Of a stretch of 64,000 nucleotides of DNA, positions 8,205 through 19,432 are shown one piece after another (the first letter of the stretch is position 1; each line of letters opens with the position of its first letter). The notes under the pieces were generated by a model, which had not been told where the DNA came from, ran no database searches, and saw nothing but the letters and a program-made list of their open reading frames with translations. Origin of the DNA: Microbacterium fluvii. Lineage in GTDB: Bacteria; Actinomycetota; Actinomycetes; Actinomycetales; Microbacteriaceae. The translations under genes and the position numbers were made by a program. The DNA lies in contig NZ_JAOPFX010000001.1 in NCBI RefSeq assembly GCF_025515205.1, positions 1,612,001 through 1,676,000 of the forward strand. Reading direction: 5' to 3'.

Positions 8205-10370
8205 ATGGCTGTGCTTCTTGCTCGTCTCGGCCGCTTCTCCGGCCGCCACCGGCGGTCGATGCTGGTCACCTGGCTGACCGTGCTCGTCGCAGCGGGCGGC
8301 ATCGCGATCGCCGGCATGAGCTTCGCCGATGGTGGCTTCGACGTGCCGGGCACCGACTCGAGCCGCGCGATGTCGGCCCTCGAAGACGCGTTCGGCGATC
8401 AGGATGCCGCTCCCACGCTCCAGCTGGTGGTCGAGCACGACTCCGGGGCGATCGCCGACGAGGCCGCGCAGCTGGAGGCGGCGAGGCAGGAAGCGGCAGA
8501 GCTGACACACGTGACGTCGGTGTCCGACCCGCTGGACCCCGCTCGGCCCGTCGTGTCGGAGGACGCCACGACGGTGGTGATCCAGGTCGAGTTCGACGAA
8601 ATGGATGAAGAGCAGGCACACGTCGCGGCCGACGGCCTCTCGGCGATCGCAGACGAGCTGCGCGCCCACGGCCTGACCGTGGAGGTCGGCGGATCGCTGG
8701 CCGGCGGCGTCCCCGAGATCCTCGGGCCGAGCGAGGTCGTCGGCGCAGCCGTCGCGTTCCTCGTCCTGTTCCTCACGTTCGGCTCCCTCGTCGCCGCAGG
8801 AGCGAACATGCTCGTGGCATTGGTCGGCGTCGGTGTCGGTGTCCTCGGCATCCTCGCGTTCTCGGCACTCTCGCCCATCGGCACCGTCACCCCCATCCTC
8901 GCCGTCATGCTCGGCCTGGCCGTCGGCATCGACTACGGACTGTTCATCCTGTCGCGATTCCGCAGCGAGCTCCAGCACGGACGGTCGGTCGACGAGGCTG
9001 TCGGACGCGCCGTCGGAACAGCCGGCTCCTCGGTCGTGTTCGCCGGTACGACAGTGATCATCGCCCTGGTGGGGCTCACCGTCGTGGGCATCCCCTTCAT
9101 CGGCGAGATGGGGCTCGCCGCCGCGTTCGCCGTCGCGGTGGCGGTCGTCATGTCGCTCACCCTGCTGCCCGCGCTGATGACGTGGATGGGACCCCGCGCG
9201 CTCTCCCGCGCGCAGCGCGCCGCGAGGCGCACCGCGGAGCGCACTCCGCGGTGGGCTGGTCTGTGGGCGCGCAACGTCACCCGCCGGCCGTGGGCCGTTC
9301 TCGTAGGGACCGCCGCCATCCTGATCATCGGCTCGCTGCCCGTGCTGGACATGCAGACCACCCTCTCCACACCGGGCGGCGAAGACCCGCAGTCCACGCA
9401 GCGCGCTGCCTACGAACTGGTCGCTGAGAAGTTCGGCGACGGCGCGCAGGATCCTCTCGTCGTCCTGGTCGAGACGGACTCCGACGTGACCCCGGCGCAG
9501 GCAGATGCGCAGGAGGCGATCAGCGACCTGTCGGATGTCGCCTCCGTGATCCCGAGCGGCGTCTCCGACGACGGACGCACGGCCATGCTCACCGTGTTCG
9601 CCGACTCCGGCCCCCTCGACGAGAGCACCGTTCAGCTGGTGCGCGATATCCGCTCTCTCGACATCGACGATGCGGAGCTGGCCGTCACCGGCGCCACCGC
9701 TGTGGGTCTGGATTCGGACGAACAGCTGCGCACCGCACTCGTGACCTACCTCGCCGTCATCGTCGGCCTCTCGCTGCTGCTTCTGGTCTTGCTCTTCCGT
9801 TCGCTGCTCGTGCCGCTGATCGCCACGGCGGGGTTCCTCCTGTCGTTGGGCGCAGGACTCGGGGCCACCGTCGCCGTCTTCCAATGGGGGTGGCTGGATG
9901 CCTTCGTGCAGGCTCCGCAGGGCAATCCGCTGCTGAGTCTGCTGCCCATCGTGGTGACCGGCATCCTGTTCGGCCTGGCGATGGATTATCAGGTCTTCCT
10001 CGTCTCGCGGATCCAGGAGGCGTACCGGCACGGCCTGACCCCGCGCGATGCGATCCGTGCCGGATTCGAGCGTTCTGCCCCCGTTGTGGTCGCCGCGGCG
10101 GCGATCATGACGGCCGTGTTCGCCGGCTTCGCGCTCAGTCCGTCGTCTCTTGTGGGCTCGATCGCCCTGGCGCTGGCCGTGGGAGTGCTCGCCGACGCCT
10201 TCCTGGTGCGCATGGTGCTCGTGCCGGCGACGCTCAGCATCCTGGGACGATCCGCATGGTGGCTGCCGCGGTGGCTCGATCGCATGCTGCCCGACCTGGA
10301 CGTCGAGGGTGCGGGGCTGGACGTCTCACCGACCCCTGCCCCCCATGTCGAGCCGGTCGGCGCACGGTGA
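8205..10370 (+). CDS. MMPL-family (RND) membrane transporter
   Basis: A 721-residue polytopic protein with two repeats, each with one helix, a large extracytoplasmic loop and a five-helix bundle. The hallmark segments GLAVGIDYGLFILSR in the first half and GLAMDYQVFLVSRIQEAY in the second contain the membrane Asp-Tyr pairs used for proton relay in MMPL proteins. ATG 8205 follows GAAAGGAC. It probably exports a lipid or an amphipathic toxic compound. The histidine kinase and response regulator downstream suggest induction by membrane or antimicrobial stress, which is inferred from context only. Confidence 0.88.
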   Translation: MAVLLARLGRFSGRHRRSMLVTWLTVLVAAGGIAIAGMSFADGGFDVPGTDSSRAMSALEDAFGDQDAAPTLQLVVEHDSGAIADEAAQLEAARQEAAELTHVTSVSDPLDPARPVVSEDATTVVIQVEFDEMDEEQAHVAADGLSAIADELRAHGLTVEVGGSLAGGVPEILGPSEVVGAAVAFLVLFLTFGSLVAAGANMLVALVGVGVGVLGILAFSALSPIGTVTPILAVMLGLAVGIDYGLFILSRFRSELQHGRSVDEAVGRAVGTAGSSVVFAGTTVIIALVGLTVVGIPFIGEMGLAAAFAVAVAVVMSLTLLPALMTWMGPRALSRAQRAARRTAERTPRWAGLWARNVTRRPWAVLVGTAAILIIGSLPVLDMQTTLSTPGGEDPQSTQRAAYELVAEKFGDGAQDPLVVLVETDSDVTPAQADAQEAISDLSDVASVIPSGVSDDGRTAMLTVFADSGPLDESTVQLVRDIRSLDIDDAELAVTGATAVGLDSDEQLRTALVTYLAVIVGLSLLLLVLLFRSLLVPLIATAGFLLSLGAGLGATVAVFQWGWLDAFVQAPQGNPLLSLLPIVVTGILFGLAMDYQVFLVSRIQEAYRHGLTPRDAIRAGFERSAPVVVAAAAIMTAVFAGFALSPSSLVGSIALALAVGVLADAFLVRMVLVPATLSILGRSAWWLPRWLDRMLPDLDVEGAGLDVSPTPAPHVEPVGAR

Positions 10371-10401
10371 CGGGCGGGCCGCGCCCGGGGAGAATGGAAG
10401 G

Positions 10402-11565
10402 ATGACGTCGACGCGGGCGCGGCTGGGGTCGCGGTGGGAGGAGTTCTTCGACCTTGTCGGCGGAGTGACGCTGGCCGGTGTCGTCGGGATGCAGGTGATC
10501 AACGGACGCCCCCTCGCGCCGCACTGGGCAGCCGCTGTGCTCCTACTCACATCGGTCGCACTCCTCGTCGTCCGCAGGCGCGCGCCCCTGGAGGCCGCGG
10601 GCGGATCGGTCATCACGAGTGCGCTCGCCCTGCTGTTCCCGCAGACGGCGCTGGTGGTCTGGGTACTGGCGGAGGTGTGCCTGTTCTCGGTACCACTGCG
10701 CCGATCACGCGGTGCGACGGTCGTGGTCGGTTCCGCGCACGCAGCGGTGCTGTACTTGGGCGCACCGCTGGCGTTCGGCGTGCCGCTGTGGGACCCCGTC
10801 GCACTCGCGCTGCCGGTGTGGACCGGAGCGGTGATGGCGTTCGGCACAGCCCTTCGCACGCAACAGGACCACGTCGACTCGCTCGAGGAGCAGGCCCGCA
10901 CATCCGCCGCGGTGCGGGAGAGCGAGGTCCTCCGGCGGGTGGGAGCCGAGCGGCTGCACATCGCGCGGGACCTGCACGACTCGGTCGCGAACTCGCTCGC
11001 CGTCATCAACCTCGAGAGCACCAACGCGCGCCGCCACCTCGAAGACGACCCCCAGCGGAGCCGCCGCTCGCTGGAGGTCATCCGGGCGGTCACACGATCG
11101 ACCATCGGTGAGCTGGCCGACATCCTCACCGTGCTGCGCGAGACCGAGGACGACTCCGACCGCACTCTGGCAACCGCCGCGAACATCCCGCGCGTGATCG
11201 AGCTGCTCGCCCGCTCCGGTCGTCGGATCGAGGCGAGCCTGGGCGCGCTGGAGACCGCCAGGCTCGACCCGCTGGCCGACGCCGCACTGTTCCGCGTCGC
11301 GCAGGAATCCCTCACCAATGCGCACCGACACGGCGCAGGCGACATCTCGATCTCGGCTGAGACCGACGTGGGCATGGTGACCCTCACCGTCGCGAACGAC
11401 CTGGCATCCCCACTGGAGCGGAGCGGCGAATCCGGTTTCGGCCTGGTCGGCATGCGCGAGCGGGTCGAACTGGCCGGCGGCAGCATCCAGGCCGGTCTCC
11501 GCGACGGTCGCTTCGTGGTTCGCGCGCGTCTGCCCCTCACCCCGGGCGAGAAGGAGAATCCATGA
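10402..11565 (+). CDS. Sensor histidine kinase, NarL/LiaS-like (HisKA_3)
   Basis: A 387-residue kinase. Roughly the first 150 residues are membrane helices without a sizeable extracytoplasmic sensor domain, suggesting sensing within the membrane. The phospho-acceptor region is RLHIARDLHDSVANSLAVI, with His near residue 193. The N box is RVAQESLTNAHRHG and the last G box GFGLVGMRERVEL. The usual Asp of the D box is replaced in VANDLASPL, a variant seen in this subfamily. It overlaps the response regulator start by four bases. A GAGAAT hexamer six bases before the ATG could be a leaderless promoter, but GGAAGG could also serve as a ribosome site. Confidence 0.9.
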   Translation: MTSTRARLGSRWEEFFDLVGGVTLAGVVGMQVINGRPLAPHWAAAVLLLTSVALLVVRRRAPLEAAGGSVITSALALLFPQTALVVWVLAEVCLFSVPLRRSRGATVVVGSAHAAVLYLGAPLAFGVPLWDPVALALPVWTGAVMAFGTALRTQQDHVDSLEEQARTSAAVRESEVLRRVGAERLHIARDLHDSVANSLAVINLESTNARRHLEDDPQRSRRSLEVIRAVTRSTIGELADILTVLRETEDDSDRTLATAANIPRVIELLARSGRRIEASLGALETARLDPLADAALFRVAQESLTNAHRHGAGDISISAETDVGMVTLTVANDLASPLERSGESGFGLVGMRERVELAGGSIQAGLRDGRFVVRARLPLTPGEKENP

Positions 11566-12236
11566 CCACCGTCGTGCTCATCGACGACCAGGCGATGATC
11601 CGTGCCGGGCTGCGCGGCATCCTCGAAGATGCCGGCATCTCCGTGGTCGCCGAGGCCGCTGACGGCAGGCAGGGTGTCGAGGCGGTCCAGCGCACCCGGC
11701 CCGATGCCGTGCTGCTCGATCTGCGGATGCCGATCATGGACGGAGTCGAGACGGTGCGACGGCTTCGCGCCGACGAGGGGACCACGGGCGTGAGAATCCT
11801 CGTGCTCACGACGTTCGACGCCGACCAGGATGTCATCGCGGCCCTCAGCGCCGGTGCCGACGGATTCCTCGGCAAGACGGCGGAGCCCGAGGAACTCGTC
11901 GCGGCAGTCGGCGCCGTCGCGCGCGGCGAAGCGAGTCTGTCGCCGCGCGCCGCGCGGGCGGTGATCGCCCACCTGGGATCGCGAACGGCGCAGCCCGCAG
12001 ACCCCGCACTCGTCTCTCGGGTCGAGAGCCTGACCGCACGCGAGCGCGACCTCGTCCGCTACGCAGCAGAAGGCTGGGACAACCAGCGCATCGCCCGCGA
12101 ACTCGTCATCTCGCCGCACACCGTCAAGACCCACCTGAACCGGGCGATGATGAAGCTCGATGCCCGCGACCGCGGCCAGCTGGTGGCCTTCGCGTTCAGA
12201 TCGGGGATGCTGCGCGACGCACCGACCGGCCACTGA
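11562..12236 (+). CDS. Response regulator, NarL/FixJ family
   Basis: A 224-residue receiver plus LuxR-type helix-turn-helix protein. The phosphorylated Asp lies in DAVLLDLRMPIMDG near residue 53, the conserved Thr in ILVLTTF and Lys in GFLGKTAEPEEL. The C-terminal DNA-binding helices read LTARERDLVRYAAEGWDNQR and then ISPHTVKTHL. It is coupled to the kinase by an ATGA overlap. The upstream MMPL gene is the obvious candidate target. Confidence 0.92.
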   Translation: MTTVVLIDDQAMIRAGLRGILEDAGISVVAEAADGRQGVEAVQRTRPDAVLLDLRMPIMDGVETVRRLRADEGTTGVRILVLTTFDADQDVIAALSAGADGFLGKTAEPEELVAAVGAVARGEASLSPRAARAVIAHLGSRTAQPADPALVSRVESLTARERDLVRYAAEGWDNQRIARELVISPHTVKTHLNRAMMKLDARDRGQLVAFAFRSGMLRDAPTGH

Positions 12237-12250
12237 CCGCGGCGCCTTGT

Positions 12251-12268
12251 CCGCTCATCCGTGAGCGG
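12251..12268. terminator. Hairpin between convergent genes, weak terminator candidate
   Basis: A 7-bp perfect stem (CCGCTCA / TGAGCGG) with a 4-base loop lies just after the response regulator stop and before the converging aldolase gene. There is no T-tract, so termination is only a possibility. Confidence 0.3.
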
Positions 12269-12300
12269 CACCCACACACATCGTCCGGGCTCTCCTCGAT

Positions 12301-13119
12301 TCAGCCGACCCAGGGGGATTCGACTCCGAACGCATCGGCGACCGCGCGGACCTCCTCGGGGAGGAGACCTTCGCCCCTGCCCCCGGCGAGAAGATTCATG
12401 TATTCGTACTTGGCGCCGGTCTCCGCGTACTCGACGCGGTCGACTGCCCGTGTCACCGAGACGTCGGATCGAGACATCGTGCCGTGCTTGCTCCACAGGA
12501 CGATCTCGACGTCGCGCAATCGGGCCACGTTGGCATCCATCAGAGTCGTGGACCCCGGCACCATGAATTCGAGCACACCGATCCCCTTCGACAGCGCGAC
12601 GATCGACTCGGGTTCCCACCGAAGGATCGCGGCATTCATCGCACGATCGCTGCGGTAGGCGGGGATATGGCTGAGGTGGGTCAGATGCGGCGGCTGCGCG
12701 TGGACGACGGCGTGGAACGGCAGGTCGCGCCGACCCACCTGGTCATCGTGCACGCCGAGGTGCGAGTTGAACTCGCTCGTGAGTCTGTCGAACGCGCGTC
12801 GCGGTGAGGTGAGCATCTCTGCCCGCAGACCGTCCCCGTCCACGACGACCGCACCGATCGCAGCCGCAGGATCGTCGGCGATCTGACGCAGGCGCCGACC
12901 CGAGCCCGTCACGAGAAGCGTGCGACCCACGAGGTGCGGTGCGGGCAGCGGCAGTTCGATGCGCTCGGAGATCGGAAAGACGTCGCGCAGGCGCGGCAAC
13001 TCGTCGACGCAGATCGAGATGTTGCCGGCGCCGGCTTCGCTCGCGTCGATCTCGCAGATCCGGCGGCCGGCGGCACCCATCGACGCCAGGTGCTCTTCTA
13101 CCGTAGGCCGCTTGTTCAT
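12301..13119 (-). CDS. rhaD: Class II aldolase, rhamnulose-1-phosphate aldolase-like
   Basis: A 272-residue protein that follows RhaD across its length: AGAGNISI near residue 30, LLVTGSGRRLRQIADDPAAA, the TSEFNSHL segment with the presumed catalytic Glu, VVHAQPPHL, GIGVLEFMVPGS and LWSKHGTMS. RhaD splits rhamnulose-1-phosphate into DHAP and lactaldehyde using zinc held by three His. By comparison with remembered E. coli RhaD (HCH then H), the second ligand is Gln here. No rhamnose kinase, isomerase or transporter is nearby, so it is an orphan and its substrate may differ. GGAGGAG precedes the ATG. Confidence 0.75.
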   Translation of the reverse strand: MNKRPTVEEHLASMGAAGRRICEIDASEAGAGNISICVDELPRLRDVFPISERIELPLPAPHLVGRTLLVTGSGRRLRQIADDPAAAIGAVVVDGDGLRAEMLTSPRRAFDRLTSEFNSHLGVHDDQVGRRDLPFHAVVHAQPPHLTHLSHIPAYRSDRAMNAAILRWEPESIVALSKGIGVLEFMVPGSTTLMDANVARLRDVEIVLWSKHGTMSRSDVSVTRAVDRVEYAETGAKYEYMNLLAGGRGEGLLPEEVRAVADAFGVESPWVG

Positions 13120-13138
13120 GACTGCACTCCTCCATGCC

Positions 13139-13150
13139 TGAAACGATTCA
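13139..13150. promoter_or_regulatory. LacI-type operator candidate upstream of the aldolase
   Basis: TGAAACGATTCA is a near palindrome (TGAA-N-CG-N-TTCA) with the central CG typical of LacI-family sites. It lies over the predicted transcription start of the aldolase gene. Confidence 0.45.
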
Positions 13151-13154
13151 TTTC

Positions 13155-13160
13155 ACCCTA
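13155..13160 (-). promoter_or_regulatory. -10 hexamer TAGGGT of the aldolase promoter
   Basis: TAGGGT on the minus strand lies between the two operator-like sites and leaves an untranslated leader of about 28 bases containing GGAGGAG. Confidence 0.45.
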
Positions 13161-13163
13161 TCA

Positions 13164-13176
13164 GTGGTCCGACCAC
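13164..13176. promoter_or_regulatory. FadR/GntR-type operator candidate
   Basis: GTGGTCCGACCAC is a perfect 13-bp palindrome about a central C and matches the TGGTCNGACCA core known for FadR-subfamily GntR regulators. It sits immediately upstream of the aldolase -10 element, an ideal repression position. No GntR gene is adjacent. Confidence 0.6.
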
Positions 13177-13207
13177 ACTGGGTGTCCTCCGTATTCCTGG
13201 AACGCGA

Positions 13208-13251
13208 AAAGGGGCCGAGGACCGCACGATGCCGCGGTTCTCGGCCCCTTT
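13208..13251 (-). terminator. Rho-independent terminator of nrdHIEF
   Basis: A long near-perfect stem joins 13208-13226 to 13233-13251 (AAAGGGGCCGAG paired with CTCGGCCCCTTT plus an inner GC-rich part) around a short loop. In the minus direction it ends in TTTT, 13 bases after the nrdF stop. The A/T flanks on both sides could make it bidirectional. Confidence 0.85.
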
Positions 13252-13264
13252 CAGGCGTCTCGCG

Positions 13265-16432
<3,168 letters not shown>

Positions 16433-16451
<19 letters not shown>

Positions 16452-16867
16452 CGTTCCAATCCGTCGCTCACGCGATCGACGTCGTCCTGCGTGCCGAAAA
16501 GTTCGAGCCGGTACAAGTGCGGCACACGGCACTTGCGGCTGATGATGTCTCCGGCGACGCAGAACTGCTCGCCGAAGTTGGTGTTGCCCGCGGAGATGAC
16601 CCCGCGGATCAGGCTCCGGTTGCCCTCATCGTTGAGGAATCGGATGACCTGCTTGGGAACGGCGCCCTTCTCCACACCGCGCCCCTGGCCTCCCCCGTAG
16701 GTGGGGGTGACCAGAACGAACGGCTCCTCGACGGTGAGCGGGCCGTCCGACGCGTGGAGAGGGATGCGCACCGCCCGCAGATCGAGCTTGTCGATGAAGC
16801 GGGCGGTGTTCCCCGAGATGCTGGAGAAGTACACGAGCAGCGGGGCGCTCGTGGCCACCGTGCTCAT
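16433..16867 (-). CDS. nrdI: NrdI flavodoxin-like protein
   Basis: A 144-residue flavoprotein with the FMN phosphate loop [12 protein letters not shown] near residue 16, the TPTYGGG loop near residue 54 and [17 protein letters not shown], all standard for NrdI. It delivers the oxidant needed to assemble the manganese cofactor of NrdF. It starts five bases after the nrdH stop and overlaps the nrdE start, so the order nrdH-nrdI-nrdE-nrdF is tightly coupled. Confidence 0.95.
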
Positions 16868-16872
16868 GAGGG

Positions 16873-17106
16873 TCAACCCAGGCGCGAGGCGAGCTCGTCG
16901 ATCTTGTCGGGGCGGAAGCCCGACCAGTGGTCTTCGTCGGTGATCACGACGGGCGCCTGCAGGTAGCCGAGCGCCTTGACCTGCTCGAGCGCGGCCGGGT
17001 CCTGCGACAGGTCGTGAACCTCGTACTCCAGGCCCTTGGAGTCCAGCGCGCGGTACGTCGCGGTGCACTGCACACAGGCCGGCTTCGTGTAGACGGTGAT
17101 CGCCAT
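16873..17106 (-). CDS. nrdH: NrdH glutaredoxin-like redoxin
   Basis: A 77-residue redoxin with the active-site motif CVQC at residues 11-14 and the typical C-terminal [10 protein letters not shown] segment that allows reduction by thioredoxin reductase instead of glutathione. It is the first gene of the ribonucleotide reductase operon. The upstream region 17107-17444 has no other gene and holds the control sites described separately. Confidence 0.95.
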   Translation of the reverse strand: MAITVYTKPACVQCTATYRALDSKGLEYEVHDLSQDPAALEQVKALGYLQAPVVITDEDHWSGFRPDKIDELASRLG

Positions 17107-17167
17107 GGTGTCCGTCTCTCCCCTCGTTCTCAACGTTCTGACCGGCAGAGCCCCCGCCGGGAGTCCA

Positions 17168-17183
17168 ATACTACATATGGGTG
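17168..17183 (-). promoter_or_regulatory. NrdR box 1 with overlapping -10 (TAGTAT)
   Basis: CACCCATATGTAGTAT (minus strand) keeps the core C-ATAT-TAGT of the NrdR box and matches 10 of 16 positions of the consensus recalled from the literature. It also contains a TAGTAT -10 candidate, so bound NrdR would block the nrdHIEF promoter. Confidence 0.6.
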
Positions 17184-17199
17184 CCGACATTGGATAGCA

Positions 17200-17215
17200 C
17201 CACAAGGGATAGTAG
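17200..17215 (-). promoter_or_regulatory. NrdR box 2
   Basis: CTACTATCCCTTGTGG (minus strand) keeps CTAT at one end and TTGTG at the other. Its phase relative to box 1 is 32 bp, about three helical turns, which is the spacing known for paired NrdR boxes. The spacing raises confidence in both. Confidence 0.55.
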
Positions 17216-17229
17216 TTACATCCGTGTAG

Positions 17230-17396
17230 TTTTCCACCGCTCTCCCCATGTACAACACAGGTTCTCCACCGTTTCATCCACAGTCGACAGGTTCGCCAAA
17301 ACGCCTGAATCATGCGGAATTCGGATGCCGCCGCATCCGCTGTCCACAGATCACACGCTAGAAGGGGCCTCCGACATCGCGAGAGCCTGTGGAGGA
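17230..17396. promoter_or_regulatory. Cluster of DnaA-box-like 9-mers upstream of nrdHIEF
   Basis: Five sequences resemble the DnaA box TTATCCACA: TTTTCCACC (17230-17238), TTCTCCACC (17262-17270), TCATCCACA (17274-17282, one mismatch), CTGTCCACA (17340-17348) and, on the other strand, TCCTCCACA (17388-17396). They fill an otherwise gene-free region between nrdH and the MFS gene. DnaA control of ribonucleotide reductase is known in E. coli; here it is a hypothesis. Confidence 0.4.
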
Positions 17397-17432
17397 CGCC
17401 CGTCGGCGTGTCGCGGCTGCGGCCGGGGCGAG

Positions 17433-17438
17433 TAGCGT
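17433..17438 (+). promoter_or_regulatory. -10 hexamer TAGCGT for the MFS gene (leaderless)
   Basis: TAGCGT is followed by six bases and GTG 17445. Confidence 0.5.
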
Positions 17439-17444
17439 TGAGGA

Positions 17445-18650
17445 GTGCCCACCTACCGCGAACTCCTGCGCACTCCGGGTGTCGGGCGCATCATCGCGGC
17501 GCAGCTGACGGCGCGGTTCCCCAACGGCATGACGAGCCTGGCGATCCTGCTGCACATCGAGCACGTCACGGGCTCCTACGGCGCGGCAGGGCTGGTGTTG
17601 GCGGCGACCTCCGTCGGGCAGGCGATCGCCGGCCCCGTCACGAGCCGGTGGATGGGCATCTGGGGCATGCGCAAGGTGCTCACCCTCACCCTCACGATCT
17701 GCGCCGTCGCCCTCACGGTGCTCGCCCTCGGCGAGATGGTGCTGCCGGCCTACATGGCGCTGGGGCTCATCGCGGGGCTGTCCACGCCGCCCGTGCAGTC
17801 GGCGGTGCGCACGATCTATCCGAAGCTCGTCAACTCCCGCCAGCTCACTCCGCTGTTCTCGCTCGACGCGTCGTTGCAGGAGATCATCTGGATCCTGGCG
17901 CCCGTTCTCATCACCTTCGTCGCGACGCAGGCGGGTACGGTGCCCGCGCTGCTGCTGATCGTCGTCATCCTGATCGGCGGCGGGGCGTGGTTCATCCTCT
18001 CCCCCGAGGTCGGGCGTGTGCGCATCCCGCGCAGCCGTCGCAGCTTCGGCAAGGTGCTCGCCAAGCCCGCCGTGCTGCTGGCGACGATCATCGGCCTGCT
18101 GCTCATCGGCGCCTGCGCGGCGGTCGAGGCCGGCGTCGTGGCCTCGTTCGGCCATGGGGGGCTGGAGGCCGGCATCGTGCTGGCCCTCTTCTCGGTGGGG
18201 AGCCTCGCCGGCGGCCTCAGCTTCGGACACGTGCCGATCGGGCCGTGGGCGATGGCGCGGCGCCTCGGGATCGTCACGGTCGGCATCGCCCTGACGACGG
18301 TCTCGCTCAACGTCTGGTGGCTGGGCGGCACCCTCGTGCTCGCCGGCATCGGCATCGCACCGGCCCTCGCGGTGCTGTTCGCGATGACCTCTGCCAGCGT
18401 CAAGTTCAGCGACACGGCAGAGGCCTACGGCTGGGTCGGCACGGGCCAGCTCATCGGCGCGGCCGCCGGCTCCGCCGTCGCGGGCTTCCTCATCGACGGC
18501 ACCGGACCGGTCGGCGCGTACTGGGCAGCGGCCGGCTTCGCCGCCGTGGGCCTGATCGTCTCGGTCGTCTTCGTGCGCGGCTTCCCCGACCTGAGGGGCC
18601 GCGACGCGAGCCCCATCCCCGACACCGAGCCGGTGCCCGTCATCACCTGA
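17445..18650 (+). CDS. MFS transporter
   Basis: A 401-residue membrane protein with about twelve hydrophobic helices and a basic central loop (VRIPRSRRSFGKVLAKP) between two six-helix halves, typical of major facilitator exporters. It opens VPTYRELLRTPGVGRI, like many actinobacterial MFS efflux proteins. Substrate unknown. The GTG at 17445 is chosen because a -10 hexamer lies six bases upstream and the preceding region is non-coding control DNA. Confidence 0.85.
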   Translation: MPTYRELLRTPGVGRIIAAQLTARFPNGMTSLAILLHIEHVTGSYGAAGLVLAATSVGQAIAGPVTSRWMGIWGMRKVLTLTLTICAVALTVLALGEMVLPAYMALGLIAGLSTPPVQSAVRTIYPKLVNSRQLTPLFSLDASLQEIIWILAPVLITFVATQAGTVPALLLIVVILIGGGAWFILSPEVGRVRIPRSRRSFGKVLAKPAVLLATIIGLLLIGACAAVEAGVVASFGHGGLEAGIVLALFSVGSLAGGLSFGHVPIGPWAMARRLGIVTVGIALTTVSLNVWWLGGTLVLAGIGIAPALAVLFAMTSASVKFSDTAEAYGWVGTGQLIGAAAGSAVAGFLIDGTGPVGAYWAAAGFAAVGLIVSVVFVRGFPDLRGRDASPIPDTEPVPVIT

Positions 18651-18661
18651 GCGCGCGGTCG

Positions 18662-18667
18662 TAGGCT
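18662..18667 (+). promoter_or_regulatory. -10 hexamer TAGGCT for the hydrolase (leaderless)
   Basis: TAGGCT is followed by six bases and ATG 18674. Confidence 0.5.
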
Positions 18668-18673
18668 GAAGCC

Positions 18674-19432
18674 ATGCCCGCACCCGTCACGCTCCCCCGC
18701 CTCTCGTGGGGCGACCCGCTCGCTCCCCGTCGTGCCCTGCTGGTGCACGGCCTCGGCTCGAACGGCGCACTCATGTGGCGCTACGGCGCGGCGCTGGCCG
18801 ATGACGGCTGGCGGGCCGACGCCGTCGACCTGCGCGGCCACGGCGCCGCTCCCCGCGCGCTGGACTACACGATCCCGGCTTACACGGCTGATATCGCCGC
18901 CACACGCCCCGACGGCGCGGCCGGCAGGTGGGACCTCGTGATCGGCCACTCGCTCGGCGGCGCGGCCGCCACCCTCGCCGCGGCCGACGACCCGGAGTGG
19001 ACCCGCCGCCTCGTGCTGATCGACCCGGCGATCCACCTGTCGGCGCACGACCGCGAGATCGTCCGCGAGAGCCAGGAGGCGTCGTTCGCCGATCCCACGG
19101 TCGCGTTCGTGCGCGCGGAGCATCCGAACTGGCATCCCCAAGACATCGAGCTCAAGGCGGTGTCGGCCCAGCAGGCCAGTCGATGGGCGGTCGAGCAGAC
19201 CAGCATCCAGAACTCGCGCTGGGACGTGCGTGAGGCCGCCCTGCGTCTGCGCGTGCCGACCCACGTCATCGCGAGCGATCCGCGGGTCTACTCGATCTTC
19301 GCGGGCGCGCTCGTCGACGAGGTGCGGGCCAATCCCGTCGTGACGGTGTCGGTCGTCGCCGGCGCCGGGCACTCGCCGCACCGCGACGACCCCGACGAGA
19401 CCCTCCGACAGCTGCGCGAGGCGCTCGCATGA
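18674..19432 (+). CDS. Alpha/beta-fold hydrolase
   Basis: A 252-residue hydrolase. It has the oxyanion-side motif LVHGLGSNG near residue 24, DLRGHGAAP, the nucleophile elbow VIGHSLGGAAA (Ser near residue 95), an acid on VIASDPRV and the late His in GAGHSPHRDDP, so the catalytic triad is complete. Substrate is not predictable. It overlaps the acyl-CoA dehydrogenase start by four bases, so the two are co-translated. Confidence 0.87.
   Translation: MPAPVTLPRLSWGDPLAPRRALLVHGLGSNGALMWRYGAALADDGWRADAVDLRGHGAAPRALDYTIPAYTADIAATRPDGAAGRWDLVIGHSLGGAAATLAAADDPEWTRRLVLIDPAIHLSAHDREIVRESQEASFADPTVAFVRAEHPNWHPQDIELKAVSAQQASRWAVEQTSIQNSRWDVREAALRLRVPTHVIASDPRVYSIFAGALVDEVRANPVVTVSVVAGAGHSPHRDDPDETLRQLREALA

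Noticed and set aside
7470-10031. 853-codon minus-strand frame across the DUF6194 and MMPL genes
   Set aside because: Composition is a shadow of the MMPL gene; no domain is recognisable and the DUF6194 gene uses another frame.
16452-16532. Longer nrdE reading starting at 16532
   Set aside because: The extra residues are translated from inside nrdI and are not like any NrdE N-terminus; the ATG at 16451 gives the family start.
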